The notes beneath the pieces are model-generated. The model did not search any database, had not been told where the DNA came from, and worked only from the letters and a program-made list of their open reading frames with translations. Shown piece after piece: positions 21,901 to 32,387 of a DNA stretch of 64,000 nucleotides. Source of the DNA: Bacteroidota bacterium (GTDB lineage Bacteria > Bacteroidota > Bacteroidia > Chitinophagales > Chitinophagaceae); assembly GCA_016712665.1 (NCBI GenBank), contig JADJQP010000002.1:434001-498000 (forward strand), read 5' to 3'. Both the position numbers and the translations under genes were made by a program. Numbering within the stretch: the first letter of the stretch is position 1; every line of letters starts with the position of its first letter.

Positions 21901-24900
21901 CTTTTGGGGGTACCGGAATTTACAACTACTCGGCTGATGGAATAAACTTTCAACTAGGCAATGTGATTAGCGGTTTGGTTGCCGGCACTTACACAGTAAC
22001 CGTAATGGATGCAATTGGTTGCACAGCTACCAGTATTGTGATAATTGGCACAACACCATCACCCATCATTACAAATATTTCGGTTACCGATGCAACTTGC
22101 ATACCGGGATGTGATGGAACCGCCACCATTTCGGCCACTGGTGGTAATGCGATTTATACCTATAGTGTGGACAATATTAATTTTCAGGCTAGCAATACCT
22201 TCACCGCCCTATGTGTAAATACTTATACGGCCACAGTGGTTGATGGAAATGGCTGTACCGCAACTAGTAGTTTCTCCATTGTTTCTACGAATCCTCCGGT
22301 AATTGCTGTAAATAACACTACTAATATTTTATGCAACGGCGGAAATAACGGCGCCATCTCAGTTACTGCCGTTGGTGTCGGTATCATCAATTACCTCCTA
22401 CAACCTAATGGAATTTCAAATATTACCGGTTTATTCAACAATCTTACAGCCTTCACTTACACCGTTGTGGCAACAGATGCAAGCGGATGTAGTACTTCAA
22501 CCGTGGTTGTCATTACTGAACCACCTCTGTTGCAATTTGTAAATCTTACAAACACGCCACCATTATGTGCAGGAGCAAATAATGGCACGTTGGATATTGT
22601 GACAACGGGTGGTACCGGTCTAATTACATATGCTATCAATCCATTTGCGAATTTCGTCCCTCCTGCAAGTTTTAATAACCTGATTGGCAATACCACCTAC
22701 ACAGTTACTGCAACAGATGCCAATGGTTGTAGTATTACTTCAAGTGTTTATATTGTGGATCCACAACCCATCATCTTCACCAGTACTAATACAACAGATG
22801 TAACCTGTAATGCAGGAAGTGATGGTAGCCTATCGGTGCAAGCTATTGGGGGTACCGGAATCTTGAATTACAGTATTGCTCCCAATCCACAAAATAATCT
22901 AACAGGCATTTTTACCAATCTTACTGCAAATAGCTATACGGTAACCGTCACAGACGCCAATAATTGTACCCTAACAACAGTACTGATTATCAACGAACCT
23001 TTGCCAATTACTATAAATACATTGAACTATACCGATATTACTTGTTCAAACCTGAATAACGGCACTATTACTATTTCGTGCAGCGGAGGTACCGGAGTAA
23101 TTAGTTATAATATTCAACCCCTAAACATTACCAATACTTCTGGAATTTTTAATGGACTAGTTGCCAATGTTTATACCGTAAATGTTACAGATGCAAATGG
23201 ATGTAGCATCTCCACACTCGTGACGATTGTGAATCCACTTCCACTTATTATTGACTCTGTAATTACGACTAACGTGCTTTGCAATGGAGATTCGAATGCA
23301 GTCATTTCAACATATGCATCAGGAGGTACCGGCTTACTTACCTACAATATATTGCCTCAAAATATCAACAATAATACAGGAGTATTTAATGGATTGCCCG
23401 CTGGTAGCTATACCATTACGGTGACCGATATTAATTTATGTAGTACCAACACCGTCGTAAACGTAACTGAACCTCAAATACTGACCATTGCAGTTTCCAA
23501 CGTCCAAAACGTTTTGTGTAGCGGTGCGCCAACTGGTCAAATAGATTTAGTAGCAACAGGTGGAATTTAACCCTATACCTTCACCCTACTTCCGCTCAAC
23601 TTAGTAAATGGTACTGGTACGTTTACCAATTTAAAGGGAGGCATTTATTCCGCTACTGTAGTGGATGCGAATGGATGCACTGCCATCATAGAACCCATTG
23701 TGATCATCGAACCGTTACCAATCAAATTTGATAGCCTTACCAAACAAGACATCAAGTGTTTTGGAGATTCAAGCGGATGGATTACAGTTACAGCATCTGG
23801 CGGCACTGGAAATATTACGTTCAGTATTCTTCCCAATATCGGCATACAAAGCCCTGCCGGTTCATTCACCTTGTTAACAGCAAATAACTATACCATTACC
23901 GCAACAGATGCAAATAATTGTACCTTAACTACAACAGCAACCATATTGCAAAATCCCGAAATCATTATCACCAATGTTTTGACCCTTGATTTAAAATGTT
24001 ATGGCGACGCCGTTGGTATTATTAATGTCGCAGCCATCGGAGGAGTAGGCCCGCTCACATATTGGTTAAATAACCAGAATCCAAATAATACCGGATTCTT
24101 CAATAATCTGGTAGCTGGGAATTATGTAATAACCATTACAGATACTTTGGGATGCGGAAAGGATTCGGTAGTCAGCATAAAACAACCAGATAAAATATAT
24201 TTAAATGCGTTGGATATATTTTCGGTGTATTGCACCGGATATAGTGATGGCAAAATTATTGCAACAGCCGGCGGTGGCAATGGTGGATTTACCTACTATT
24301 TACGCCCAGGCTTAACCATCAATAAAACCGGATATTTTGGCGACTTACATGAAGGAACCTATACACTAACGGTAAAAGATTCCTTGGGTTGCACTTTTGA
24401 TACCATTTTGGCTGTCACACCGCCATTAGATCCTCTTACCATATTTATTACCAAAAAAGATCTGGGCTGCTATGGCAATGGTACTGAGGGCTGGGCACAG
24501 GCTAACCTTGTTGGTGGCACCCCGCCATTCTCTTACCTATGGAATTCGTCTTCGCCACAATTTGACGCGGTAGCAAGCGGATTAAAATATGGGAAATATA
24601 TTGTGGAGGTAGTGGATGCCAGAGGATGTAAAGATGTAGATTCCATTGTTATTGACCCAGGCACTTGTTGCGAAGAAGTATTTATTCCAAATGCCTTCTC
24701 GCCAAATGGAGACGGCGTTAATGATATCTTTAGAGTCACAACAGCTACCGGAATCGAATTGAAACAATTTGAGATTTATGACCGATGGGGAAAGAAAGTT
24801 TGGTATACAGATGACTTTAGAGAAGGCTGGGATGGAACAGATAGAGGTGCCCTACGAGATATGAATACCTATTATTACATATTTTGGTATATCTGTTTAA

Positions 24901-24950
24901 CTGATGGTGAAACCTATATGAAAAAAGGTGATGTCAATTTGATTCGATAG
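15987..24950 (+). CDS. Giant SprB-repeat adhesin with T9SS type B C-terminal domain (three frameshifts, one in-frame stop)
   Basis: Predicted cell-surface filament or adhesin of about 2,990 residues, of the kind moved along the surface by gliding bacteria (SprB-like). ATG at 15987 gives a signal peptide (MKKIYTLLFSLVFL). Residues ~25-300 form a conserved N-terminal domain (HAAGGELVYE ... YRDC ... CCRN ... DPNGDSLTYE ... IQFVVTVC) that is also found in the protein at 36202. Then come some 30 repeats of ~78 residues, each with a C-N-G start, GG(T) centre, and GxYTVTVTDANGCT end, matching the SprB repeat. The end (FIPNAFSPNGDGVND ... YDRWGKKVW ... GWDG) is the gliding-associated type B sorting domain. 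Frame changes occur near 16030, 17190 and 21690; a TAA at 23568-23570 is in frame with what follows. Either sequencing errors or a decayed gene. Stands alone. Confidence 0.85.
18539..20863 (+). repeat. Near-identical 942-bp tandem units within the adhesin (2.5 copies)
   Basis: The same sequence begins at 18539, 19481 and 20423, exactly 942 bases (314 codons, four SprB repeats) apart. Copies one and two are complete and differ at only a few sites; copy three keeps the match to about 20863 and then diverges. Neighbouring SprB repeats share only protein-level similarity, so these copies are a recent duplication or have been homogenised. Even-frame length preserves the reading frame. Copy number here may be under-counted if the assembly collapsed units. 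Confidence 0.92.
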
Positions 24951-25014
24951 AATTGTCGAATTCATTATTGTTCCTTGTGACAGAGAAATAAGTCTTTTAA
25001 AAATACGTCCTTTA

Positions 25015-25500
25015 CTAATTAGCTACGAAGTTCAATTCGTCGATTTGTTGTCGATAATCATACTGCAAATCTTCATGCAATGTCAAGAGTCCTTTTTCAA
25101 TTTTGTTTAACTGACTTCGATACAGATTAATCATTACTTTGCTATCGTGCCATTGAAGAGGCAAGGCATGCATTCTTTTGCAAAAATGTAAAAGAAGTTC
25201 AATTTGTGTGCTGGGCCGTCCTGAAAATTTGCAGTGCTTATTGATGTCCCTTAAAATTTTTCGAATGGTTTTTTTAGCAAAAAAAATGGAATGTGTATTA
25301 ACTGTACCAAATAATTCATCAATCTCTCCCTTCAAATTCATAATAAACAATATCTCATCAGTACTTTCGAAAAGAATATAGTGAAGCAACTCTTTATTCT
25401 CTTTTCGAAACTTCATCAATTTTTGGCAAAGATCAATAAGGGCCTCCTTCGGTAAATGTTGTATGGTCTCTCGAATAGTGGAAATGGAAGATGCTTTCAT
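25015..25500 (-). CDS. DUF6155-like hypothetical protein
   Basis: 161-residue cytosolic, helix-rich protein with no signal peptide. The opening (IRETIQHLPKEALIDLCQKLMK) resembles the N-terminal helices of the DUF6155 family common in Bacteroidota; the rest is Lys/Leu/His rich with no catalytic motif I can identify. The ATG at 25498-25500 has no close competitor. It sits alone between the adhesin (convergent) and the CotH gene (divergent). Function unknown; the family assignment is tentative. Confidence 0.6.
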   Translation of the reverse strand: MKASSISTIRETIQHLPKEALIDLCQKLMKFRKENKELLHYILFESTDEILFIMNLKGEIDELFGTVNTHSIFFAKKTIRKILRDINKHCKFSGRPSTQIELLLHFCKRMHALPLQWHDSKVMINLYRSQLNKIEKGLLTLHEDLQYDYRQQIDELNFVAN

Positions 25501-25705
25501 TGGAACGTGAAGTTAAAAACAAATACTGAAAAGCATACATGGAGATTGGGGCACTTGAAATAATCTGCTCACATCAGCATCTTACTAAACTTTAAAATGC
25601 ACAATACGGCTGCACTTCATACCTACTGTTTCCAAAAAATATTACTATATTTGAATCAGGCCTTAAACCAATTAACAAATTGTTAGTCAAATGCAAAAAT
25701 GCTCT

Positions 25706-27209
25706 ATGAAAAAAAATACTGTTTTCCTTCCTTCTTTGTAGTTTGTCATTCTTTGCAGCAAAAGCAGGCAATGGTGATTCCATATTTAATATGACGTATA
25801 TTCATACCATCCATATTACCTTCCCCTACCCCGCCTTCTATGACTCGCTACTCAACTCCAAAGCTACAGATACCTATTTAAAGGTTGCCGTTCAATTTAA
25901 TAATGAAAGCTATATAGACGTTGGAATTAAAGCAAAGGGGAATTCATCCTTCAACAATCCTAGTCAAAAAAAATCGTTTAAACTCGATTTTAATGAATTT
26001 GTACAAGGGCAAGATATACATGGTTTAAAAAAACTCAATTTCAACAATGCATTTAAGGACCCGTCGTTTATGCGCGAAAAAATTTCGAACGATTTTCTTA
26101 TTGACCATGGTATTCCCGCACCCCGCACTACCTATTGCAATGTCTATTTAAACAATCAATTGTGGGGACTATATACTATTGTAGAAGAAATAGATGATGA
26201 ATTTTGCCAACATTGGTTTAATAGCAATGATGGCAATTTATTTAAGGGAGACCCACATGGCGACTTGAAGTGGAAAGGTAGTAATCAACAATCCTTGTAT
26301 GAAACCGAATATGAGCTAAAAAACAACTCAGGGGCCAATGACTGGTCCGATTTGATTTCATTAATCGACATTATCAACAATACCCCAGCCGCAACATTGC
26401 AATCATCCCTTGATCCACGCTTCAATACCGAAACATTTATGAAACAGTGGGCGGCCATGAATATGTTCTCCAGCCTAGATGCTTACATTGGAAGTGGGCA
26501 TAATTATTTTATTTACCACGACACCATCAGCAATAAATTTCAATGGATTGCATGGGATAATAATGAGGCATTTGGAAGCTTTAAAAACAATTTGAGCAGT
26601 GCACAATTAATAAATTTAGATATGTACTATCTAAGCAATCCCAGCTCAAGACCTCTTTGCAACAACATGTTGCTCAATGCTAATTACAAAGCCATGTACC
26701 AATCAGCCTATTGCGAGTTGAAAAATGATTTTACCAATAATTACTTTGATCCAAAAATAGATTCCCTAAAAAATAGTATTCAGCAAAGTGTCTATAACGA
26801 TCCGAAGAAATTTTACCCGAACTCCAAATTTGATTCTAGTTTCAATTACGATCTCATTTTATCAGGACCAGGTGGCTTGACCATTTTTGGAATCAAAAAA
26901 TTCATTGGCGAAAGAAGCATCGCCATTCAAAATAGCCTCTATGCAAACAACGTAAGCTGTTGGGCTTTAAACAGCAGCGAGGTACAAAGCACTTCTCAGG
27001 ATGTAAGTCTTTATCCGAATCCGGCCGAAACGACCCTTTATATTTCATATAACAACAAACTGGAATCAGTAGTGCTGTACGAACTAAGTGGCAAAGTACT
27101 ACTAGAAGATACATCAGGAAAAAATCAAATCCCCTTAAACAGTCTACCGGTTGGTGTCTACCTGGTGGAAATTAATGGTACGATTAGAAAAAAACTTTTG
27201 AAAAATTAG
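25706..27209 (+). CDS. Secreted CotH kinase-like protein with T9SS type A domain (frameshift in poly-A at start)
   Basis: CotH proteins are atypical protein kinases known from spore coats, with relatives in many secreted bacterial proteins. Here the core shows IDVGIKAKGNSSF, KLNFNNAFKDPSFMREKIS, RTTYCNVYLNNQLWGLYTIVEEIDD in outline, LFKGDPHGDLKW and FQWIAWDNNEAFG, the Asp-containing metal/catalytic-like block. The last ~75 residues (SLYPNPAETTLYIS ... LPVGVYLVEINGTIRKKLLKN) are a T9SS type A domain. The signal peptide (MKKILFSFLLCSLSFFAAKA) starts at ATG 25706 but is out of frame because the A-run at 25709-25716 has eight bases where seven fit. A -7 box TATATTTG lies at 25647-25654. Its stop overlaps the DUF952 stop by four bases on the other strand. 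Confidence 0.85.
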
Positions 27210-27544
27210 GACAACAACCAAATCTCTTCTTTGAATTTACACAGCCTTTCAACCTTGTAAATAGCGTCTCTATTCAGAGGCCCAAAAATATGAGGAAACT
27301 CTTCTTGAATGCTTGAAGACCATTCATACTTCAGTGGTGCAATGAGCTTTTCGGTATCTATATGTAGCAAAAAAATAACTTCCTGCTCGCTGTAATATCG
27401 GTTACAAGTTGCCTGCAATTGTGCGCTGGTGCTTGCATGAATAAAATGTTCTTTCGAAAAATTCTCCGAAACATAGTTTTCAGCCGTAGCCTGGCTAAGC
27501 CACCATGGTTCTTTTACAAAATGAAAAATAATTTGATCAGGCAT
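27206..27544 (-). CDS. DUF952 family protein
   Basis: 112 residues, the normal DUF952 size. Landmarks are IIFHFVKEPWW near the start, FIHASTSAQLQAT in the middle and EFPHIFGPLNRDAIYKVE near the end, all family hallmarks. These small cytosolic proteins look like glutathione-S-transferase-domain-associated or stand-alone enzymes with conserved His residues, but no reaction is established. The ATG at 27542-27544 is clear. It converges on and overlaps by four bases the CotH-like gene. Confidence 0.85.
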   Translation of the reverse strand: MPDQIIFHFVKEPWWLSQATAENYVSENFSKEHFIHASTSAQLQATCNRYYSEQEVIFLLHIDTEKLIAPLKYEWSSSIQEEFPHIFGPLNRDAIYKVERLCKFKEEIWLLS

Positions 27545-27584
27545 CGATAAACATCTTCTGAATAAAGCAACAAAATGAACCAGG

Positions 27585-28409
27585 TTATCGCGACAATAGG
27601 ATTCTATTATTATAAACAGAATGCTGGTCTTTAATCACAATTACATAAATGCCTGAACGAACATCCCCCATTCGCAAATCCTTCAATGAAAAGGTATTAA
27701 TTCCTGTTTGCAAATGCATTCCTTGTTTGAAATATTCCTTTCCAAACATATCGAAAACAGACAGATCCACTAGTTGAGATTTTGGAGATTGAATCGAAAC
27801 AAGACTGTTTGCATTGGCAGGATTTGGATACACTTCAAACAACAATCTATTGCTTTCCGCACCAACTGTGCTTACAGAAGTAGGCCAGGAAGTAATGCGA
27901 ATGCTATCCATTACCACATCTACTAAAGGTCTATCACTGGCGTTTGTAGCTACTGCCCCAATGGTTTGTACCACTGAAAAATTTGAGGTTACGATACCAA
28001 AGACCGGATGGTTTGGATTTAGATAGGTATTATTTACCAAGTTGATAAAAAATTGGCTGCCTCCCGTATTGGGGCCAGAATTAGCCATGGCAATTGACTT
28101 TTGAATATTGCTCGCAGCAGCATCAAATTCATCCATAATGGTATATCCAGGACCACCAGCACCGGTACCGGTAGGATCCCCTCCTTGTATCATAAATCCA
28201 TTGATTACTCGATGAAATATGACGCCATCATAAAATTTAGCATTTACCAATGTCTTAAAATTGTTAGTTGTGATAGGTTGCATCGTATCATACAAATCCA
28301 CTACAAAATTCCCATTATTGGTATAGAAGGTGGCCTTGCTTTGCGCAGCGCACCATTGCGTGGTGCCAAATAGCGCTACTAAGGCAGAAATTAAATGAAT
28401 CTTTTTCAT
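27585..28409 (-). CDS. Secreted cyclophilin-type peptidyl-prolyl isomerase with T9SS type A domain
   Basis: Catalyses cis-trans isomerisation of proline peptide bonds. ATG at 28409 opens a signal peptide (MKKIHLISALVALFG ... CAAQ); the longer ORF upstream adds 16 non-conserved residues. The cyclophilin core spans about residues 25-190 with FKTLVNAKFYDGVIFHRVINGFMIQGGDPTGTG in outline, the catalytic Arg in FHRV, and GGSQFFIN. The C-terminal ~75 residues (FEVYPNPANANSLVSI ... SGIYVIVIKD) are a T9SS type A domain. A surface-exported PPIase is unusual: most act in the cytoplasm or periplasm. It may fold exported proteins outside the cell. Stands alone. Confidence 0.9.
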   Translation of the reverse strand: MKKIHLISALVALFGTTQWCAAQSKATFYTNNGNFVVDLYDTMQPITTNNFKTLVNAKFYDGVIFHRVINGFMIQGGDPTGTGAGGPGYTIMDEFDAAASNIQKSIAMANSGPNTGGSQFFINLVNNTYLNPNHPVFGIVTSNFSVVQTIGAVATNASDRPLVDVVMDSIRITSWPTSVSTVGAESNRLLFEVYPNPANANSLVSIQSPKSQLVDLSVFDMFGKEYFKQGMHLQTGINTFSLKDLRMGDVRSGIYVIVIKDQHSVYNNRILLSR

Positions 28410-28613
28410 TACTGTTATGTTTATACAATAAAGATACTCCATTTCAATCCATATCAAACTATTTTGCCAAAAATTGAATGGAAATTGGTAAATAGTAACA
28501 ACCTATGGTAGGCTGCAGGACGAATTAAGCATAAAGCATTATAGCTACCGCTCATCAATAATTTTTCAAATTTTACAATATCTAACTTACTTTCGCAAAA
28601 ATCAAAAAATAAT

Positions 28614-30679
28614 ATGAAGTCCAAAATATTACTAGGAGTGCTAAGTATAGGAATCACGGTATTGAGCGCTTGCAATGAAAAAATGGCATCAACCGGCTCC
28701 TCTACCTCCTTACCGGCCGGCATCAAATTTATTGAACCCTCCTTTATCGATAGTACTGTAAATCCTGCGGATGATTTTTTATTCTTATGCTGGAGGCAAT
28801 TGGATGAAAAAAAATCCCATACCAGCTTCTGAGACACGCTGGGGCAGTTTCAATTTACTGGAAGACTTTAACAAAATGGCTTTAAAGGGTATTCTCGAAG
28901 AAGCCGCAGCTACAAAAAATGCAAGCAAGGGTAGCCCCTAGCCAAATGGTAGGTGACCTATATTCTTCGGGTATGGATACCGCCTCCATAGATAAGGTCG
29001 GCGTGGCCGCAATCCAATCCGAACTAGATAAAATTAATGGCATTACCGATACCAAATCATTGCTCAATGAAATTGCACGCGAAAATATTAATGGGTATAA
29101 CCCTCTTTTCACCCTTTATGTTGGCCCTGATGATAAAGAGGTAAGTAAAAATATCTGTAACCTATTTCAAGGTGGTCTCGGATTGCCCGATAGAGATTAT
29201 TATTTTAAAAATGACCCCAGAGAAACGGAGATTCGAGCACAATATGTAGTACATATCGCCAAAATGCTAAAACTCAGTGGAGAATCCGAAACGGATGCCA
29301 CAAAAAATGCCACTTTAATTATGCAAATAGAAACTGCATTGGCAAAGGCAAGTATGGACAGAGTGAGCATGCGTGATCCCTACAAAATTTACAATAAATT
29401 TTCAGTTGCGGCATTGAACGCAATTACACCAACCATTGAATGGAAAGAATTTCTTGAAAAAATACATATTAAAAATGAAGATACTCTTTTGGTGGCACAG
29501 CCTGATTTTTTTGCATCCATGTCAAAAATGTTGAGTAGTACTCCAATTGCAGATTGGAAAATTTATCTTAAATGGCACCTACTAAGTGGTATGGCAGCCT
29601 ATTTAAGCAAGAATTTCGATACGGAGAGTTTTCATTTTTATGGTAAAATAATGCGCGGGCAGCAGGAACAAAAACCAAGATGGAAAAGAGTGCTGAGTGT
29701 GGTGGATGGTGCAGTAGGCGAACAATTAGGCAAAATGTATACCGATAAATATTTTACAAAAGAAGCCAAAGCGAGAATGATGGAATTGGTTAATAATCTT
29801 GAAACCGCATTTGAAGCACGAATCAACAAATTAGATTGGATGAGCGACAGTACGAAAGTAAAGGCATTAGATAAATTGCATTCCTTTATCAAAAAAATTG
29901 GATATCCAGATACGTGGCGCGATTATACAGGACTTGAAATTACAAGAAATTCGTATGTGCAAAATGTATTGGCTTCCAATGTATTTGACTACAACTACAA
30001 TATCGGCAAATTGGGCAAACCGGTTGACAGAACCGAATGGGGAATGACACCGCCAACTGTAAATGCGTACTACAATCCTGCCTTCAATGAAATCGTATTT
30101 CCTGCGGGCATTCTTCAATATCCATTCTTTGATTTAAGTGTTGACGATGCGGCCATCTATGGAGGAATTGGTGCCGTAATTGGTCATGAAATGACACATG
30201 GTTTTGATGACCAAGGTTGTCAATATGCTGCAGATGGAAATCTAAAAAATTGGTGGAGCAGTGAAGATAAATCGCGCTTTGATGCTAAAACTAACGGAGT
30301 AAAATTACAATACGATGCCTATACCATACTGGATAACAAACATGTCAATGGTGCCTTAACCCTTGGAGAAAATATCGCAGATCTTGGAGGAGTTACCATA
30401 GCCTACGATGCTTTTAAAATGACAAAGCAAGGTAAGGGTACCGAAAAAATTGACGGATTTACTCCAGACCAACGATTCTTTTTGAGCTGGGCCCAGGTTT
30501 GGCGACAAAATATTCGTGATGAAGAGGCAGCCACTCGACTGGTTACAGATCCGCACTCACCGGGCATTCACCGTTGCAATGGTCCTTTGAGTAATTTTGC
30601 TCCCTTTTATGCAGCCTATAATGTGAAAGAAGGAAACAAGATGTATAAGCCGGAGGCCGAAAGAGCCAAAGTTTGGTAA
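28614..30679 (+). CDS. M13 family (neprilysin-like) metallopeptidase lipoprotein, two frameshifts
   Basis: Zinc oligopeptidase of the neprilysin/PepO family, here with a lipoprotein signal (LSIGITVLSAC, lipobox Cys about residue 20), so it is likely anchored in the periplasm or on the surface. The main frame has GHEMTHGFDDQG (zinc motif HExxH), ENIADLGG with the third ligand Glu, and the C-terminal CNGPLSNFAPFYAAYNV block with the conserved substrate-binding region. N-terminal pieces are split: after PADDF the frame changes near 28780 (a second frame reads NWMKKNPIPASETRWGSFN), and again near 28935 before SQMVGDLYSSGMD. Reconstructed length ~685 residues equals the family norm. A near-consensus -7 box TACTTTCG lies at 28588-28595. 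Confidence 0.88.
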
Positions 30680-30687
30680 GGCGTTTT

Positions 30688-30734
30688 CCTATCTGAAGCG
30701 ACGACTACCGTGCATACGATTTGCTTCAGACAGG
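30688..30734. terminator. Hairpin between convergent genes
   Basis: CCTaTCTGAAGC pairs with GCTTCAGAcAGG (11 pairs, one mismatch) around a 23-base loop between the convergent M13 peptidase and delta-60 repeat genes. No strong T tract on either side; it could stop transcription from both sides. Confidence 0.45.
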
Positions 30735-30756
30735 AAGCGACATTACTTGTACTTCC

Positions 30757-32319
30757 TTATTTTATCGAAATTCTTTTGGTAAATACTCCTTGAGTAGTTT
30801 GTATCGTACATAAATAATTTCCGGAAACAGGCGCAAAAATCTTTAGGCAACTCCTTTGTTTATCAAATAAACTTGGAAGCAATTTCCCGTCCATTCCTAT
30901 TACCTTAATATCTAAAATAGTGGCCTTAGAAGCAGTATGAATAAGTAGTTCTTGTTCCTTCATTGCAGGATTTGGATAGATTCCTATTTCAGACTCTACA
31001 TCCAATTTATTAATCGTATTTGGGGTAGAAGGGGTACCGCCCAAGTATCTCGAAATGGCTAAATACAAAGGCCCACATGTACCATTTGCACATGTACGGG
31101 TATAGCCTGCCAAAACAATTTTACCGTCTGCAGTAAGTCCCATTCCGCTACTGCTACTATTATTATTCTGATTAAAAATATTTTTATATAACCCATTAGG
31201 TGCAAACGCTACATCTCGCGTACCATCTGAGTTCAGCATAAGCAACGAAAAATAGGCAGTATCTCCATCCCCTTGATTACCTGTCATTAAAATTCGTCCA
31301 TCTGGTAATAAGGCTGCATTCAGAGGATACTCCATATCATTATTATTTTCTAAATCATGTAAGAACCATCCGCCATTGCCAAAAGCATTATCCACAACTC
31401 CGCTGTTTTTTAATTTAAGCACGGTATAGTCATAGTCTACACCGTCATAGGTGGCCCCACAAACAATATAATCACCTGTGGGCAATAGTAAAATTCTTCT
31501 GGATTCATCAAAATGATTCACATTACTATTGTACAGACCGATTCCCCCATTTGCAAAACTGTTGTCAAGGGAACCATCGCTGTTAAATCGAACGACCAAA
31601 ATATTTGTAAAGGGGGGATCGGGATTCCCATTATTTGCTTTGTATTTTTTCCCAACAATTAGAACCTTTCCATCTTTGTCGAGATCGATATCGGTGGTTT
31701 CAAACCAGTGATTAATATTATTGGTACTCAATGTCTTGATTCCGTCCACATCAAAGGAATTGTCCATGCTCCCATTGGTATTCAATTTAAGTACAAATAA
31801 TTCATCGAAACTCTTGGATCCCGCTATAAAAATTTTTCCAGCACCATCCACACATAGAGCACTACTAGTGTAGAGCCCGGCATTTGCAAAATAAACATAA
31901 CCACTTGCACCAAACGAATTAATCAATGTACCACTGGATGACACGGCAGCGGCAAATACAGACGTATTATTGCCGGTACTATTGGTTCCACATACATAAA
32001 TCGTTCCACCGTAAAATTCCATATCGGAAATATCTGTACTCACACCGCCTAATGAAATAGAACAGGCACCACCCGCACCAAAGGTATTATCAATACTTCC
32101 GTCGAGGTTATATCTTTTAATGTAGGCACTTCCATTTCCAAAAGGATTACAAGCAACAATAATTTTGCCATCATTCTGCACCAGTACACTTTCTCCAATT
32201 CGACTACCATCCGCTATCAATTTTCCATTTGTAGCAAAGCTATTATCTAAGCTGCATGGAACTTGGGCATGTGCTACCGCAATAAATAATAATGTACAAA
32301 GGGTTACTAAATATTTCAT
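30757..32319 (-). CDS. Secreted delta-60 repeat protein with T9SS type A domain
   Basis: 520 residues. A signal peptide (MKYLVTLCTLLFIAVAHAQ) is followed by at least six delta-60 type repeats, each with a GSLDNSFANGG-like turn and a DGKI(IV)V(A)G strand; such repeats build beta propellers in secreted bacterial proteins. The end (IGIYPNPAMKEQELLIHTA ... VSGNYLCTIQTTQGVFTKRISIK) is a T9SS type A domain. No catalytic motif, so binding or structural role is more likely than an enzyme. Stop faces the M13 peptidase across a shared hairpin. Confidence 0.85.
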   Translation of the reverse strand: MKYLVTLCTLLFIAVAHAQVPCSLDNSFATNGKLIADGSRIGESVLVQNDGKIIVACNPFGNGSAYIKRYNLDGSIDNTFGAGGACSISLGGVSTDISDMEFYGGTIYVCGTNSTGNNTSVFAAAVSSSGTLINSFGASGYVYFANAGLYTSSALCVDGAGKIFIAGSKSFDELFVLKLNTNGSMDNSFDVDGIKTLSTNNINHWFETTDIDLDKDGKVLIVGKKYKANNGNPDPPFTNILVVRFNSDGSLDNSFANGGIGLYNSNVNHFDESRRILLLPTGDYIVCGATYDGVDYDYTVLKLKNSGVVDNAFGNGGWFLHDLENNNDMEYPLNAALLPDGRILMTGNQGDGDTAYFSLLMLNSDGTRDVAFAPNGLYKNIFNQNNNSSSSGMGLTADGKIVLAGYTRTCANGTCGPLYLAISRYLGGTPSTPNTINKLDVESEIGIYPNPAMKEQELLIHTASKATILDIKVIGMDGKLLPSLFDKQRSCLKIFAPVSGNYLCTIQTTQGVFTKRISIK

Positions 32320-32387
32320 AAATAAGTCTTTTATTAAAAAATAAGACGAACTTTATGACAAATTGGTTGAGTATGCATTTCACTTTT

